Shown piece by piece: positions 42,814-57,800 of a stretch of DNA of 64,000 nucleotides. Numbering within the stretch: position 1 is the first letter of the stretch; every line of letters starts with the position of its first letter. The position numbers and the translations under genes are program-made. The DNA is from Psococerastis gibbosa (taxonomy: Eukaryota > Arthropoda > Insecta > Psocodea > Psocidae): positions 40,468,888-40,532,887 of the forward strand of contig OZ020488.1 in the NCBI GenBank assembly GCA_963971405.1. Direction: 5' to 3'. The notes below the pieces were generated by a model. It ran no database searches. It saw only the letters and a program-made list of their open reading frames with translations, and was not told the origin of the DNA.

Positions 42814-45800
42814 TTAATGTTTTAACAGCCGAGGTTTGAATTGGACAAGGAACGTTCTAATAGCAGTTGGGTTCAATGTAACGCTGACGTCACCATACAC
42901 CCACTCAGAAGACAACCATCTGTCAGCACCAAGAGTAGTTTCTCTAGTAGCCACTATTTCCAACATAGTAAATAAATTCTGCAAAGAAAAGTCAAATTGT
43001 AAGCCCCTGTCTCTGTGGTACGGTACGACAGAGGCACATAGCCTGGCCCTGATATGTACAAATAGCCATCGACATACTGAAGCTTGTGGAAACTGGGCGG
43101 GTAAGATCGACCTTCACCGATCTGTTTAATGGATGAAAATTGTTTTATAAGGAATTTAGTAAGCTAAGGATCATAAAAATAATGGGTTGCCTGAAAAAAT
43201 CCTGGCCAGGTTATCATTAACTCAAAAATCACTTTTTTGTTAAATTTGCACCGATGTGTTTAACGAAAAAATTTTACACTAGCCATTAGTACTAAGCCTA
43301 CAGAGTATGAAAACGTAGGGTTGCCTATATTTTTCTTGGCCACACATAGGGTTGCCAGGGTTTAAACAGGTACTAAAAATATATAATAATAATAAATAAG
43401 GATTATAGTAACAGAGACCTTGAGAAATGTGTGTTATCAACACCCTCTTCTATTTATTCCTTCCATTGTGCCCTCAGTGATGGTGTGCTGCCTAGCAGTC
43501 AGTAAAGGAATGAAGGGTCCTTGTTCGTCAGCCCTGCGTACAGCACAAGTAGTACTTACCCTTAAGTAAACGGTGGCAGGGCGAGAGAGATATGTAAGAG
43601 GATATTTTTCGTACAAATGTTCCAAACGTAGGAGCAACAGGCCGTCACGCCACGGCTCCAATGTTAAGACCCGCACGTTTGGAGGAACAGCACCAAGTAG
43701 TCCACGAAACTAAAAGAAAAATACAAGTTACAGACATCAAAATGTAGTTAGGCGGGTATTCCACCGGCGATTTTTCTTCAAATTTGATTTTGTCATTGAC
43801 ATTTATTTGTTTTAAGGAGACTATTATGTAGATACTTAACTTATCTATTATAAATTAAGTTATAATATGGTTGGGACTTATTAATGATGTCTGCTACCAT
43901 ATTATAACTTAATTTATAATAGATAAGTTAAGTATCTACATAATAGTCTCTTTAAACGAAACAAACGTCAATGACAAAATCAAATTTGAAGTAAAATTGC
44001 CCACTGGAATAGCCGCCTTAGTAGACCATTTTATCTTGCCCTGCCATCGATTTTTCAGATAATATTGACCGGTGCCGGTAATGAACAAGCCGTGAAATGA
44101 TTGTGTACACATCGTAACAGGTATGAGGAACGACTTAACTAAGGCGCCCATTCCACCGACCGGCTAGGGCTATTTACAAAAACAGTGACGTGGTAGCAGA
44201 CATTCAAGACTTAGGCGGGGTTTCCACCGACCTCGCATTGCAGAATTGACGGAAATGATTATTTTCCTCTATGCCATAGTTAAAATTGATCAATAATCAT
44301 ACAGTAAAATCACAAACAAACAAACTAAAATTAGAAAATGGCGTCATGGGATATGTTAAGTACAAACATTTTAATAGATTTCTATAAAAAGAAAAATTCT
44401 AATTTCCGTCAATGTTATTTGCATTCTGCAATGCGAGGTCAGTGGAAATGCCACCTAAGTCTTGAATGTCTGCTACCACGTCACCGTTTTTGTAAATAGC
44501 CCTAGCCGGTCGGTGGAATGGCCGCCTAAGTTAGTAATTGAATAGAATTGATAGTTCGGGCAAGCTGCAGTAGTCTAATACACAAAAGACGCAGACTTCA
44601 CTTTTTTGGGGAGGGGGGGGGGGGGGGTCATGGGCAATTTTTGTACAATTTTCCCTTTCAAGGTAACTACTCATTGTCCTTCAAAGGTTCATTGTATCAA
44701 GTGTGAACCCATTTCATTTCCTCACCCTTCAATAATAATAATAATAAGGACTTTTTGTTCTATTTCAAAGGCAACCTAGCGGAGTTAGGGCTGTAAGCCC
44801 TCTCTTACACTCAACTAGGAAGGCCCGGGACCGCCTGCTTTACATGCCCTCCGAAGCATGGCCAGAAAATGTAGGACTCGAACCAACAACCTTTCGGGTG
44901 AATGTCAGGGTCCGTACCACTACTCTACATGTCTTGACAACACCCCCCCCCCCCCATACCCCCATATCTACGCCTGCTACATCAGTCGTTTTCATCAAGC
45001 ACGCACTACATACTAAGGAAAAAGGCAGTCCGGTGTACTCACACTAGTCAAATAATTAAGTTTCCAATTTGAAAAATCGGTTGGAGCGGGGGCAAGAAGT
45101 AGGAAAGGCTCGTTTTGAAGTTCCAGCGCGAGCCGCTTCGCCGTCCTTTCCGCACTGGGATCACCAGTCGCCATATACAGCCAATGCCGGCCCCGGACGA
45201 TCAAACCTTCGCCAAAGGCAGTCTCATTCAGAGGTTCATTCACACCCTTTTCATCGTCGTAGCACAACCTTCTATGAACCTGTAGGGTAAAAAAAAAAAA
45301 TGGAGAAGCAGTTCAAATTGCAGCAGCTGGCAAGCGATGGGAACCGCTTCTAGCAAAAACCATTTCCAGCAATTTGCGCCGGGACATCCTTGTGGCAGTG
45401 TACCGAATGGCTACAGGACACGACTACCTCCACAGAATAGCTATCGCTGATTCATCCGAATGTCCCCTCGGCTTCCAAGGAGAAGGAAACGCCGATCATC
45501 TATTTAGCTGCAATGGCATAGAGACAACTGAATTTTGACCCAGGAGAGACACAGGACAACTCTACTATGCGGCTCGGCGTGAAATGGCCTACCAGCCTAG
45601 GACGGGCGTTGGCTGAAGAATTTGAAATTACAAAAAAAAATTTTTACATAGCCTGCAAATCAATGAAACCCATTAAACTGATATTATACTGCCGTAATTT
45701 ACTCACCATCAACTCAAGCTGCCCGTTTCTGACGGAGGATCCTCCTTGCGGCCGATCAGTGATGACAAACATTTGACTAGATGCGTCCCTGACTGATATG

Positions 45801-48800
45801 TGTGTGTTGACCGGGTAGTAATTCCCCGAGACCAGCTCATGGGCCTGCAAAGTTAGACATTGGATATTACTAACAGCTTAGTATACCTGCTTTCCCCATT
45901 TATACGTTAGTTAGAGCTGCCACATTCCGTGGTTTACCTCAGAATTCCGTGTGAAATAATTCTATTCCGAGAAATTTCGGGGATCAACCATTTTTTAGGT
46001 TTTTCTTCTGTGGATTTGGGGGAAATACTTGTGTACTCATTTATTTGTGTGCCAATTTATGGAATCATGTTAATTTGCGAAGGTTGCAGCCGAAGCTGAT
46101 GGGTATTTTTTATCGGCTGCAATTTAGAGTTACAATTAAAACAACCAGATAAGGTTAGAAACCAGGGCCATGGTCCCATGGGCGGATGGGCCATGGACAT
46201 AAACATGTGTTAAAAAAATAATAATAATATAAAAGGGACCAACATTTTAAAAATTCCGGGGAATTCCGATCAATTATTTAAAAATTCTGAGGAATACGGC
46301 TAAAGTCGTTTGGCAGCCCTGCGGGCGGTTAGTGTAAAGAAAGTTTTGTGGCGTACGAAACGTTCAACTTCGAGGTTTTGGCGGATTTACACGTTTTGAG
46401 GTACCAGGAACCCAAAAAAGTGGTTTCTTCATTGATCTCACCCTCCTTCGTGTACCCTGTATCTCTCCTGACAGCTACTTCTTCGCAAAGGGGGGGTTTC
46501 CACATGCGTCAATGGTCAATGGTAAATGTGGTATTGACATATTAGCAGACATTAAAGACATACTAAAAATGTCTGCTTCCACGTCAAAACCATATTTACC
46601 ATTGACCATTGACGTATGTGGAAACCCCGCCAAACCAACTGTTAATCATTCTCTTTATTGAAGTCTCTCGCCATCCTCTACACTACACCGATGGTTCTTA
46701 TACACCAAACTCTAGTCGGACAACTGAGTTATCCCTTCCTGCTCTCAGTTCTCAAGCCCGTTATTGAAACTTCTAAAAAATAATTGAATTACTTGGCAGG
46801 AATGGGTACTTACAGAGTAATCCCAATCGCTCCTTTTATTGCGACTCCTTTGCAATGAGCCCCGACCATTTGTATCAGTGTAAAAATTACCGTTGCTCAT
46901 CACAGAAGAAGTATACCGCGCAATGACTTCTTTACCTTGCCAGTCACTGAAACACAGGAAAATCTTCCCTATGATAACGCTAGATAATAATACGTTGAGG
47001 ATTTATTGCAGTGTTTATACCTGCTACTGCCAGAACTGTACGGAACTAACTGATTGGTTGTCATTCCAATATTGAGTGCAAGAGGGCCTTTTCACTCATT
47101 TACGACACATATTAGATTTTTCTTCTCCGATTATCCATTAACGAAACAAAACTTACGATGTAGGAATTGGGCCGACAAGCCACTCAATTTCCACGACGGG
47201 AGACTGGTCGTAGACGCGCAGCACCTGACTGGCCCACGGACCCAACCGCTGGTGGTACTCATCGACCACGGGGCTTTTCCCGGCCGGCTGGTGCCGGGCC
47301 GGGCCCTTGAAGTCAAACGGGTACGGGTCTACGGGCCGGAAGATGTACGCGCCACTCCAAAACGCGTTACTGTGGTAGTAGCCCAGGTCTTGCTCGACGG
47401 GGAAAGTGTAGCCTTCGCGGGAGATCGTCGATAGGCGGTTACTGTACGAATTGAAGGTCAGGCCAATCTGTGAAGAAGAAAAAAATTGATAGCAGTAGCA
47501 AAGACAGATAAGAGATTATATTGCTTAGCTTAAGGAAGAAACTACTAGTATAACTAATATATATATATAATATACTATAACTAATAATAATAAATACAAA
47601 TATTCACCATAATATTCGTGACAACAAGTTGTGGTCTCGGTTTCGTTATCTACTAACAACTACTACTCACCTAAGAACTACCGGTGCTACCTACAGAAAA
47701 TATAAATATGATGACTGTGGCTAGTTTTACTAGTTACTACGTAGTGTAGCAATGTAATGGCGTTACATATACCTCTCTTGCCCAATAAGTAACATTCATC
47801 GGCGACCGTATGGAAAAATGGAAACTTACATTCGGTGCACCGCTTTTTGATTGAGGAGGAATGTAACTACTTGAAGCCGAAATGTAGAAAGAAGTAAACC
47901 CTAGGGGAGGTATATCTCCCGTTTGAAAGACTAATTCCATGGAGGAAGGACTTCTGCGACCAGGCAAGGCTCTCACTTCACGCGGAAGCGGAACAAGTTG
48001 AGACGCCAAGATTTCGCCTAAAACATTGAGTGACAATAAATAAATGTACAGCTACAGTAAATTTTATCGCCATTTGGACATGCATTGAACGCGCACAATC
48101 CGTTTTTTAGAGAGATTCATTTACCTATTGAGACGGCCTATGTTCGACTTCCTGAAACTGAACCGTCTTCGCAACTTTTCATTTCATGACCCCTGGGCCT
48201 AAAATCACCCCCCCCCCCTTTTAAATGTGATATATACACAGTATGTAAGCATAACGTACGTATATTGATTTTAGAAAACACTAACTTCCGCAGATTTATC
48301 TGATTTTGATAAAACTTGGCACAAAAATTTATCATACAAATGTCTTGATCGAGTGTGTTAACCAGCGTAATCCGCCATTTTGTTTCACGATGCCGACCAA
48401 ACAATTGAAAAATTATCTAGATTTACCTAGATTTTCTTATATAGAATCTCAGTTAACATTGATTGAGGGGGTGGGAAAGCATGTGAATGAAATCCTGGAG
48501 TTTTATCTACGATAATGGTAATTAACACTTTTTACGACTAGTCAACGATTTCAAGATAGCGACCAGTCAAAGTGAAAATGATTTGTTGTTCACAAAGTCA
48601 AATTTGACAGGAAATATCAATGAGATGGCATAACATAGAAGCAATTTTCCTCTTCATTTTCATAAATAGTATGAGGAAGCAACTTTTGAAGGCGTGAAAA
48701 TGCTTATGTTAGGTTGACGCTTTCCAAAAGTGTGACCAAACGACGTCGATGACGGCTACATACTATGTAACAACATGTAGAAGGAACATTTCATCTAGTT

Positions 48801-51800
48801 TATGTCATTTCATTTTCATAACTCCAAGATCACCAAGATTTTCCTGTGAAATTGAATTTTGTAAAAAATAATAATAATAAATATTGAAGCAATTATTCTA
48901 GTATTGGCCACCCAAGACACTTTGCCCAGGCCTAGAAAATATAAGCAAATAACGCCGTACGAAAATCTAATGAGGACTGGTAGAGGATTCTTCCTCTTGA
49001 TCACTTCATTATTTGGGATGTTGTGGTCAGCAACATGGCCGGTAGCCGCACTTTCTCTTAACCAATGAAGTTCTTCTTCAAGTTACAGCCGGATGATGGC
49101 TGGTTGGCAGCAACATATTGCAGCGATGTCAATGAAGTTAAGGTGGCCATTGTAATTCGAGAGACACAGACCTTTTAGGTTGAGTCAATTCCGATAACAT
49201 AAATTGGCCATATGAACAAATAAACATAACTTACCTTGATCGTTCATGACTAGAAAACTGGAAAAAGGTACAGGTAGGCGCACAGCACGCGAAACATTCC
49301 ATGATAGAGGATTGTAGGCAAGCACAATGAAATTGGTGTAATTTTCACTGATAGTGCACTCGCTGATATTTAAAAGAAGACATGACTGCAGATCTGGTAA
49401 CTCCTTTTTTCCAAACTGTTGACTTAGAAACCTGAAAGATGAAGGTAATGACTTTATTCACAACTGAGCCAACATACGATACAGGCCATTATAACTGAAA
49501 ATAGGGACTCAAGACTCAAAATAATTCTATGTTCGGAAACTGGTTTTATATCTTACTTCCATGCTGTTGTTTTAGACCCATATTCTACCAACCACCCTGC
49601 CGAGTTGATATTACTCTTCACTCCACTATTACTAGAATGACGACGCTGCTTAAAAAAAACCTCACACTTAGACCCCTTTTTCGATTAACTAACCGCGTAT
49701 AGAAGAAAGTGTTTAAATTTACTTACTTGAAAATGACCCTTTATGTTGTTTTTTTATAACCGCTGGCACATAGAATTTATTGTTTCTTAGTTTAAATTCT
49801 ACTCTACATAATATCCTGAGGAGGTTGCCTCTTCAACACACTACAAATTAAGTTCAATAAATGTTGCCAATCGTAGTAGACATATCATATAACAAAATAT
49901 AGAGGAGCATTCCTGCTACGGGAAGTAATATTTTTGACATATTTCATGAAATATTTGATTTTTATACTTGTAAGGCTTCTTCTCCTTCGATTGCCCTTTA
50001 AGAAGGGGAGTACATTGAGCTCTATTTAGGAGAGATGTGACATTGAAGCGCGCCAAAAATATTTTTTGAAACCTCGGCCCACATTTCCCATGACAATCTT
50101 CTTCGTGTAAAGATCCAAGAAAAGATAGAAGGACTGAGGGCTTCGGCAGAAGCAGAACATCCTGGTTGAAAAACCTGGGGCAGTAGTTTGGCAAGAGCAC
50201 GACTTCACTTTTCAGAGCAGCTGTCTTGAAGGCCCAAATTGCCTTAATGATAGCCAATCTTCGATATAAGAGGCATTTAACGAAGAAGAAGCCATTTAAC
50301 AACCTTGCCAGGTGACCCAGGATTAAAAAAATTTTTCCACCTATTCAGAACTCTAGTAGTACCTATACTTACGATATGGCATTTATAGTAGGAGCCCAAA
50401 TGGAGTCTAGAGCGCTGTACAGGACCTCGACGTAGTGATTTGTCACTTCTTGCTTCGCGGTGCCCGTCAATGCGTCGTGGTGAGATAAGGTGGCCACAGC
50501 CTCACGTAGCGCCACCAGTGCTGCGTCGCCATGAATAGCAGAAGACGCCATCGACAGCAATTGTTTACTTATCTGAGAAATAATTAGGAATTAAACGGAT
50601 AGCGGTTTGGCCGGATACCGGATAATCCGAACATTGTTGTTTGGTATACTTTTTCCCGAATATGAACACAAGCAAACCCGCTGGTTACCTCACAATGTAG
50701 AAATATTCGCGTGCATTCACCATATTTCACCTACTAATTTTCTAAGTCGTAAAATGAAACTTTTAATGTTAATACAATAGTAAGTAGTTAATTGTAATAG
50801 ATTAATGTTTGCATTTGTAGTGGGTTATAAATAAAGAACTAAACTAATTCTGATATTTCGTACTTTTTGTTTTTAATCCGTTATCCAGCCAGATATCTTG
50901 CTTGTTATCCAGTATCCGGCCGGATACCAGGTAGTGGTAGGATATACGTTTCATAACTAGAAAGAATAACTATAAAGTCATATAGGCTAATAGGTAGTTT
51001 CCGAGTTGCCAGAGTGGGCAAATTCGAGAAGGCCATAGGCGGTCATGTTGGAACCTATGCAAGCATTACGTCAATGGCGCGTATTTTGGCTGGTTTAAAA
51101 ATCGGTGTATTTATTTTTATTTTTATAAATCAACAATAGGCTAAATCTTTGGATATTAGTGTAAATTTGCGAGTTTCTTCCGTTCTAGAGTAGAACCCAT
51201 TTCAAAAATAAAAAATAAATGCTTAGAACTCTATTAAATGTTCCTAAGTAAAAACCTGTAAAACATTGTTGCCGACTCTCTCGAAGTACTTCAAAGATGG
51301 CCGCGAAGTATAAAATCCGGTCCAGTATGAAAATATATCGGAGGCGTATGGAAACATATCGCTGTCCCTTTTCACGGGCCACTCCGTATCAGACGATTCA
51401 ATAGCTTTCAAATACTGAGAAGGCGTCGAATAGAACATATTGACGTTCAGCCCAGAGGACTTGTCTTCTACTTGGCTAGAAAATATTAATTCCTTTTAAG
51501 AGACGCTCTCGTCATCAGTTTTTGTACAAACCAAAATGTACGGAGCATCATTCGGAAGGCTGTTGGTTCCAGTCAGACATTTGCTGCATGTTCAGGCCAT
51601 ACTTCGGAGGGCATGTTAAGTCATCCCTGTTGACAGTTAAGGAACGGGAACTAAAATACATCGGCAGAAGAACATCCTGGCTGAACAGAAAGTTATTGGG
51701 ATCACATCAGTGTATCCCAGTCATTCATACTATGGCCATTGCCGATTAATCAACTAGCTTAAAGACCATCTCTTAGGGAAAGATTTCTACACTGTCAGCG

Positions 51801-54800
51801 AGGTAATACAATGACGTAACAACCTGAAACTGTTGATTTGTCGAACTTACTTTATACTTTTTTTTAACATGTATTGATTGTACAATATAATCTAAGAAGG
51901 ATCTAAGATCTATGAACTCTTGGAAAACAACAGCTTAACCTTGTTAGCAAAGAGAGTCATTTCCTTCAACGGCACGTCAGTCAGATCAGGCAGTCTAACT
52001 ACCTGTTCGGCGGTTTCCTCGGACTCATTGCAGTGCCGACAGACGTAAGAACCCTCACGCCTTAGTTTGGCAATTTCTGGAACTAAGTAAGGAACTTACG
52101 AAGCAGTAATACTCTGTAGGGGGCACTGGAGGTTACTAAAATATTACGTGTGTGCGCTACGCTGCATACAGTACGGTACGTATCCCTGCAGCTACTACTA
52201 AAAATAAATAAAATTAAAAACAGATAAACATGTAAGGTGTTATGACTATGGCTTGTCCTTACCTTATGAGAGAATCCATATTATCAAACCAAATTTTGGC
52301 ATTATAGTACGTAAAATCATCACCCATCGGAATTAAAATATTTGAAGTTTTATATGCGGCCGCTTGTTCGCGGACCACAGTAATAAATTCTTCCAAGTCA
52401 GGACCTACGTTTCCCTCCTTCTCAAAATGGAAGCCAGTCGGCGGATTGTAATGTTTGTACATAACACTACTAAGCAACCTTGAATCTGCAAATTAATAAG
52501 TAATAATTAAAAAAAGACGTTGAGTTCAAGCTGACCTTCTGAGTGATGCCTTATGGTCTCAGAGGCGGAGACGAAAAAATCCCTAATCTGTAACTCTTCG
52601 TGGTGAAGATGGAAGCGCGAAGCGGTGCCTAAACTGACAGGGGACCGAGGAGTTTTCCCTGTGATGGGCACTCATTTGTCCTGGTGTCGGGTAGCTGGCC
52701 CCAAACGCGGAGGAACTCAATGAAAAGTCAACAGCATAAGAATGCAGAAGGCAACGGGCAACCACTGCATAACAATTTTTTTTTTTTTATTTTATTAATT
52801 GGGGTACAGGTGTTACCTTTGTGCACTTAATCCTATTGGCCTATTGTGCCCCAGCATAACAATACTTGACTTCCTTTTGGGGAGTTCGAAGCACGGTATC
52901 TAAGTGTTTACAATTGCCATGATGATCGTCAATCTTCAATAGATGAGGCATTAGAAGAAGAAGCAGAGAATCGGAAGGAGAAACCTTACAAGTGTACAAA
53001 ATCCTATCTCATGAAATATTGATAATAGAACTGTCAAAAGTATGAGATCCCTTTCAAGAAATGCTCCTTAACATTTTTGCTTTACTATTCATACGAAATA
53101 GTTTTGGCGGTTAGTTTTAAAATTGCCACCTTACATTTTATGTCTACCAAGTAAGAATATTCGAATTCAGCCTACGAGCAGACGAGCTGTTCTGATAAAC
53201 TTCATTTCAGCTGCTTGTATTTTACTGTCTTGCCTGTTGCCTGTTGTTCGTGACACTGCATAGATGACAGCATAGTACTGTGTAGGTAAAAATAAGACAT
53301 GGAGCTATGATCTCAAACGTGACGTAGTCATTAAATACATCGTCTGATAACAATAAAACCCCACATTTTTATTGTCTCCATTAGTTGTTTGACAATCATA
53401 AAAAAGTGAACTTATTAACTTAGTGCGATTATATGAACAACGTCAGTGTGAAGTATATAAGCTTCTTATGAGTCATAAAGGTTTTAACAGGTTGCAATTA
53501 TGATGATCTTATCTCGAGTGATAACGTTGTCATCAATGATTAGATAGAGTTTTTATTAATGAAATCCTGCAGCCCCATAACTTTAAAAGAGGAAAATATG
53601 AGAAATCTCATAGCGTTGCTCATTTCAAAAAACTTGCGGAACATCATGGATTTTAATTGATAACTGCTTTGATCCAGAAATGAAACAAAATTAAAAACAT
53701 TTAATTGCTAATTTTTTACAACGGTAAGTTTTCCCACTAAGGTTGACTCGTAATCAAGTATCACAGGAAGAATTGATTAGGCGGGGTTTCCACATACGTC
53801 AATGGTCAATGGTAAATGTGGTATTGACGTTTTAGCAGACATTAAAGACATACCAAAAATGTCTGCTACCACGTCAAAACCATATTTACCATTGACCATT
53901 GACGTATGTGGAAACCCCACCTTAATGAAATGGCATGTCCGTTCGAAGATTCACTCATTAAGGCCACACTGCCAGATAATTTTACCTGTTGCCACGCCCC
54001 CCCCCCCATTTTTTTTTTTTTTTTTTTTGAAAGATTAATTGCATGCAAACAATTTAATGAATGTATCCGATTGACCTCTTGCAGTCGCCTCTGTAGGTTA
54101 GTACCCGTGTTGAGTTACGACACGTCTCCGATCGCATGGCGTGTAAAGACTCGCACAAGTGCAAGCACGTTACCACCTGACCATCGAAGTCGCCGAAATC
54201 TGAGATCTGAAATGAGTGTCTTTGAGGTTTCTGACACATGTGATAACAATGCAAAACCTTAAACTGAACCTCTTCCGCAGGGAGAATTGACTTCAAAGCC
54301 CAATGTTTTGATTGGTTGGGCCCGTAATTTGAATGATCTGATTTTTTGGGCTTAAGTATTTCACTTTTTTTTTACAATGCAAAAATGGAGTTAGCAATAA
54401 AGATGTTTTAACGATCGATATTAATTTGGCACAAACTGTAGTTCAACTCTATTATACACCCGATAACTCAGACGTACCTCGGTCTTCCCAGATAAACTCC
54501 ATACTCTTTAGCATCTTCCTTTGACTCCGTTCCTGTTCGTCGATACGCGCAAAAAACACACCATCAAATCCGAGCATGGAAAACAGCGAGACGGTCTCTC
54601 GAGAGTGGCCAAAAGTATCTATTTGCCATCCAACAGTCGGCTGTCCTTTGACTCCAAACGTATCGTTTAAGCACCTAAAAGTATATTTAAAAAGAAACTT
54701 TGACTTGTATTCACAATTAAGGGGGAGATAGCGGGTACTCAAATGAGAGGAAGACAAAGGAAGCGGCACTGAAACCACATTTCAGGACAATGGAACTGGG

Positions 54801-57800
54801 ATGAAAGGGAAAACAATATTATCATGAAAACATTAGGCAGAAATTTTCTACTGTATTATTAGGTTTACTTGAGTAGTATATAGAAGCAAACCGAGCAAAG
54901 TCCAAAAACTTTTGAAATAGAGTTTTTGGCACCGATGGATTCGTTTGGTTTAAATCTAATTAATTATTATCGGATGCTAATTCTGGTATACTCAAACGTA
55001 AAACTAGTTCAAAGATTGGGTTTAGAAGCATTTCCAGGGCAATTTGCTACAGTTTTCTGGCTCTCCTGAAAAATTAACTGACAGACTTTGCCCTGTGCGC
55101 TTCTGACTGTTAGTAGCAAACTATACAGACACAGAACACAGACACGTTTTTGATGGTACGCCCTTCTGACTTTAGCGCTCATGCACGAGAAAAGTGACAC
55201 ATTTCAAAATATTGACTTTTGAGATAATTCAAATTTCAGTTCAGACCATTTTTCAGTTTTTACTTGTAGTACTATCGAGGCACTTACTACTTCAAAATAA
55301 TGCTAGAATGGTGCATCAGGTATAGCTTTCCAACACTGTATTTTGCGGTATGTGGAAACTTCGACAATGTCGTAGTTCTAGGCAAATGTGTCACTTTTCA
55401 AAAAGAAAATTATGGAAGGTTATAGGAAAATAAGCCACTATGGCATGCAGGAAACTGGTTTTAATTGCGAAATAAAAAACTTAGAAGGGTCTGTAATACG
55501 GCCTTATTATGTTTTTGTCGAATAAACTTAAAATGCCAGTCTTCTTATTGTCATTAATTTTTGGTTTAACTTTGTAAGTTGGATAAAGCTTTTCCACACT
55601 TTCTCTTTTGTTGTGTTTCAAATTCCTTTTCTTTGGAAGAGTTGAGAAAATGAGAAATCAATGTCAAAGTTGTCTTTCCATGCGATTTTTTTTTCGGGTT
55701 CTATCGGTTTCGTTTCCATTCGAATAGCTATAATTTCGGAAATCAAAAATGTTATCTAAACTTACGGTCAAGAGGCTGAGGTATCTAGCTCAGTGCCTTG
55801 ACTAGTTTCTGCGTGAGGCAATCAGAAGTTTTGATTTTCTATTTCTACCCAACTATCAGTCATTTTACTCGTAGATTCTACAGGAAAAGGCCGCAGAATT
55901 GCCGCACTCTCAGACCTCCGGCTCTTGACAACTTCCCAATGCTGTGAATTCTCATCTTGACGTGGATGGCATAAATTCCCTAACTTCATTAACATCATTC
56001 GGCGATTTCGTCGCTGCCTTTCCATCATTAGGTTAACTTTGCATGATATTTTATTCATGTCAATTATAGCTATTTTTTTTTTTTTTTAGAAAAGTGGCAC
56101 ATTTTAGTTAAGCCACTTTTCCCTAATAGCCCAAGCCTTAACCCCGTCACAATTCATAATATGCCACCTTTTAATTATAATAACAAAAGAAGTACAACCA
56201 CATTTTCAATTACCACGTCAACGCCTGGAGCACATTCCGAATTATGTCAGTATTGCCAAACCCGAAGTAGTCGAATTTGACAATGGAACAGTGCCACTAA
56301 CGTAATCTTACGGAAACAAATTAAACTAGATTTGTGACACTACATTCATAAAATATTTTCCTCGACATTTTTGTATAAATAACTCAATTTTGCAATTTTT
56401 TTTGAAATGTGTCACTTTTCTCGTGCATGAGCGAGTTGTCGAAATCAGTTTGGCGGGGTTTCCACCGACCGGCTAAGGCTAAATACAAATACGGTGACGT
56501 GGTAGCAGACATTCAAGACTTAGGCGATGTTTCCACCAACCTCGCATTGCAGAATGCAAGTGGCATTGACGGAAATGTTTGTTTTACTCTATGCCATAGT
56601 TAAAATTGATCAATGATCATAGAGTAAAATCACAAACAAACTAACTAAAATAAAAAAATGGCATCATGGGATAGGTTAATTACAAACATTTTAATAGATT
56701 TCTATAAAAAGAAAAACAAACATTTCCGTCAATGTCATTTGCATTCTGCAATGCAAAGTCGGTGGAAACCCCGCCTAAGTCTTGAATGTCTGTTACCACG
56801 TCACCGTATTTGTTTTCAGCCCTAGCCGGTCGGTGGAAACCGCGCCTTTGCCGAACCCGGCCAAGTCAACGCCATTCAATACCTCATTATTGCATTAACA
56901 TACTACCCTACAACGCGTAAAGGCGTTGCGTTTTGATGGTTATAAAAAAAAGGCCTTCCCCACCTATTGCCTCATAACACTAGCACATTGAAATCAAGAT
57001 GGCGGCCACAAACCTAAGACCCCACGTAAACTGGTCGATGATACTCTGGTAATTGACGACAGCCTCGTCGTTCATCGTCCAGCCACCTCCAGCAAATTCC
57101 AGCTGACCGTTCTCCACAAGTCTCTTCACAGCGTCCCGCATGTCTTCCGGTTGCTGGATCCACCATCTCCAGAAGAAGTACGTCTCTACGTACGTGAATC
57201 TAAAAGAAAATGAGAAATAATAAGAGTGTCTATTATGCATACACCCGGGCCCCCCTATTTTCATGGTATAACATGTGTATTAGTCACTTATACTTGGAAG
57301 TTGAATACATAGGCTACAAATTTACTATTTGTCACACAAGTTTTGTACTATTGACCCCCCCTCAAAATTTCTGGGTACGGCCTTATTGTTTCTCATGTCA
57401 ATCAACTCCAATCTATGGTCCGGCCCCCTCCTCATCGCTAATTGGAAAAGGGGGGTGTCGTCTTACTCCATAACAATGGTGCCAGAGCCATTGCTATAGA
57501 ATGGGCTGGAGTAGGGCAGTATCCCCCACGTTCCAATGCATATCGGTGTCATCCAATAATCTTAACGAAAATTTTCCAAGCGTGAAGTAGTGAGCAAGCC
57601 AAGGCATTAGCACTTAGCCTTAGGAGTAATGCTATAGGTCTTTAACAATTTCATGGGCATCTCTAGGACATTGAACCAGGTCCATAACAAGGGGGGCTGG
57701 GGGCTGTGAATTGAAATTTACAGCCTTGCGATATTCCACTACATACTATAGGTATAGGATCGTAGGGGCCTGCATTGAACAACTACCAATACTAGTTTAA

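Noticed and set aside
47054..47434. Plus-strand frame of 126 codons
   Set aside because: Exactly opposite mannosidase exon 11, whose minus-strand translation matches the family.
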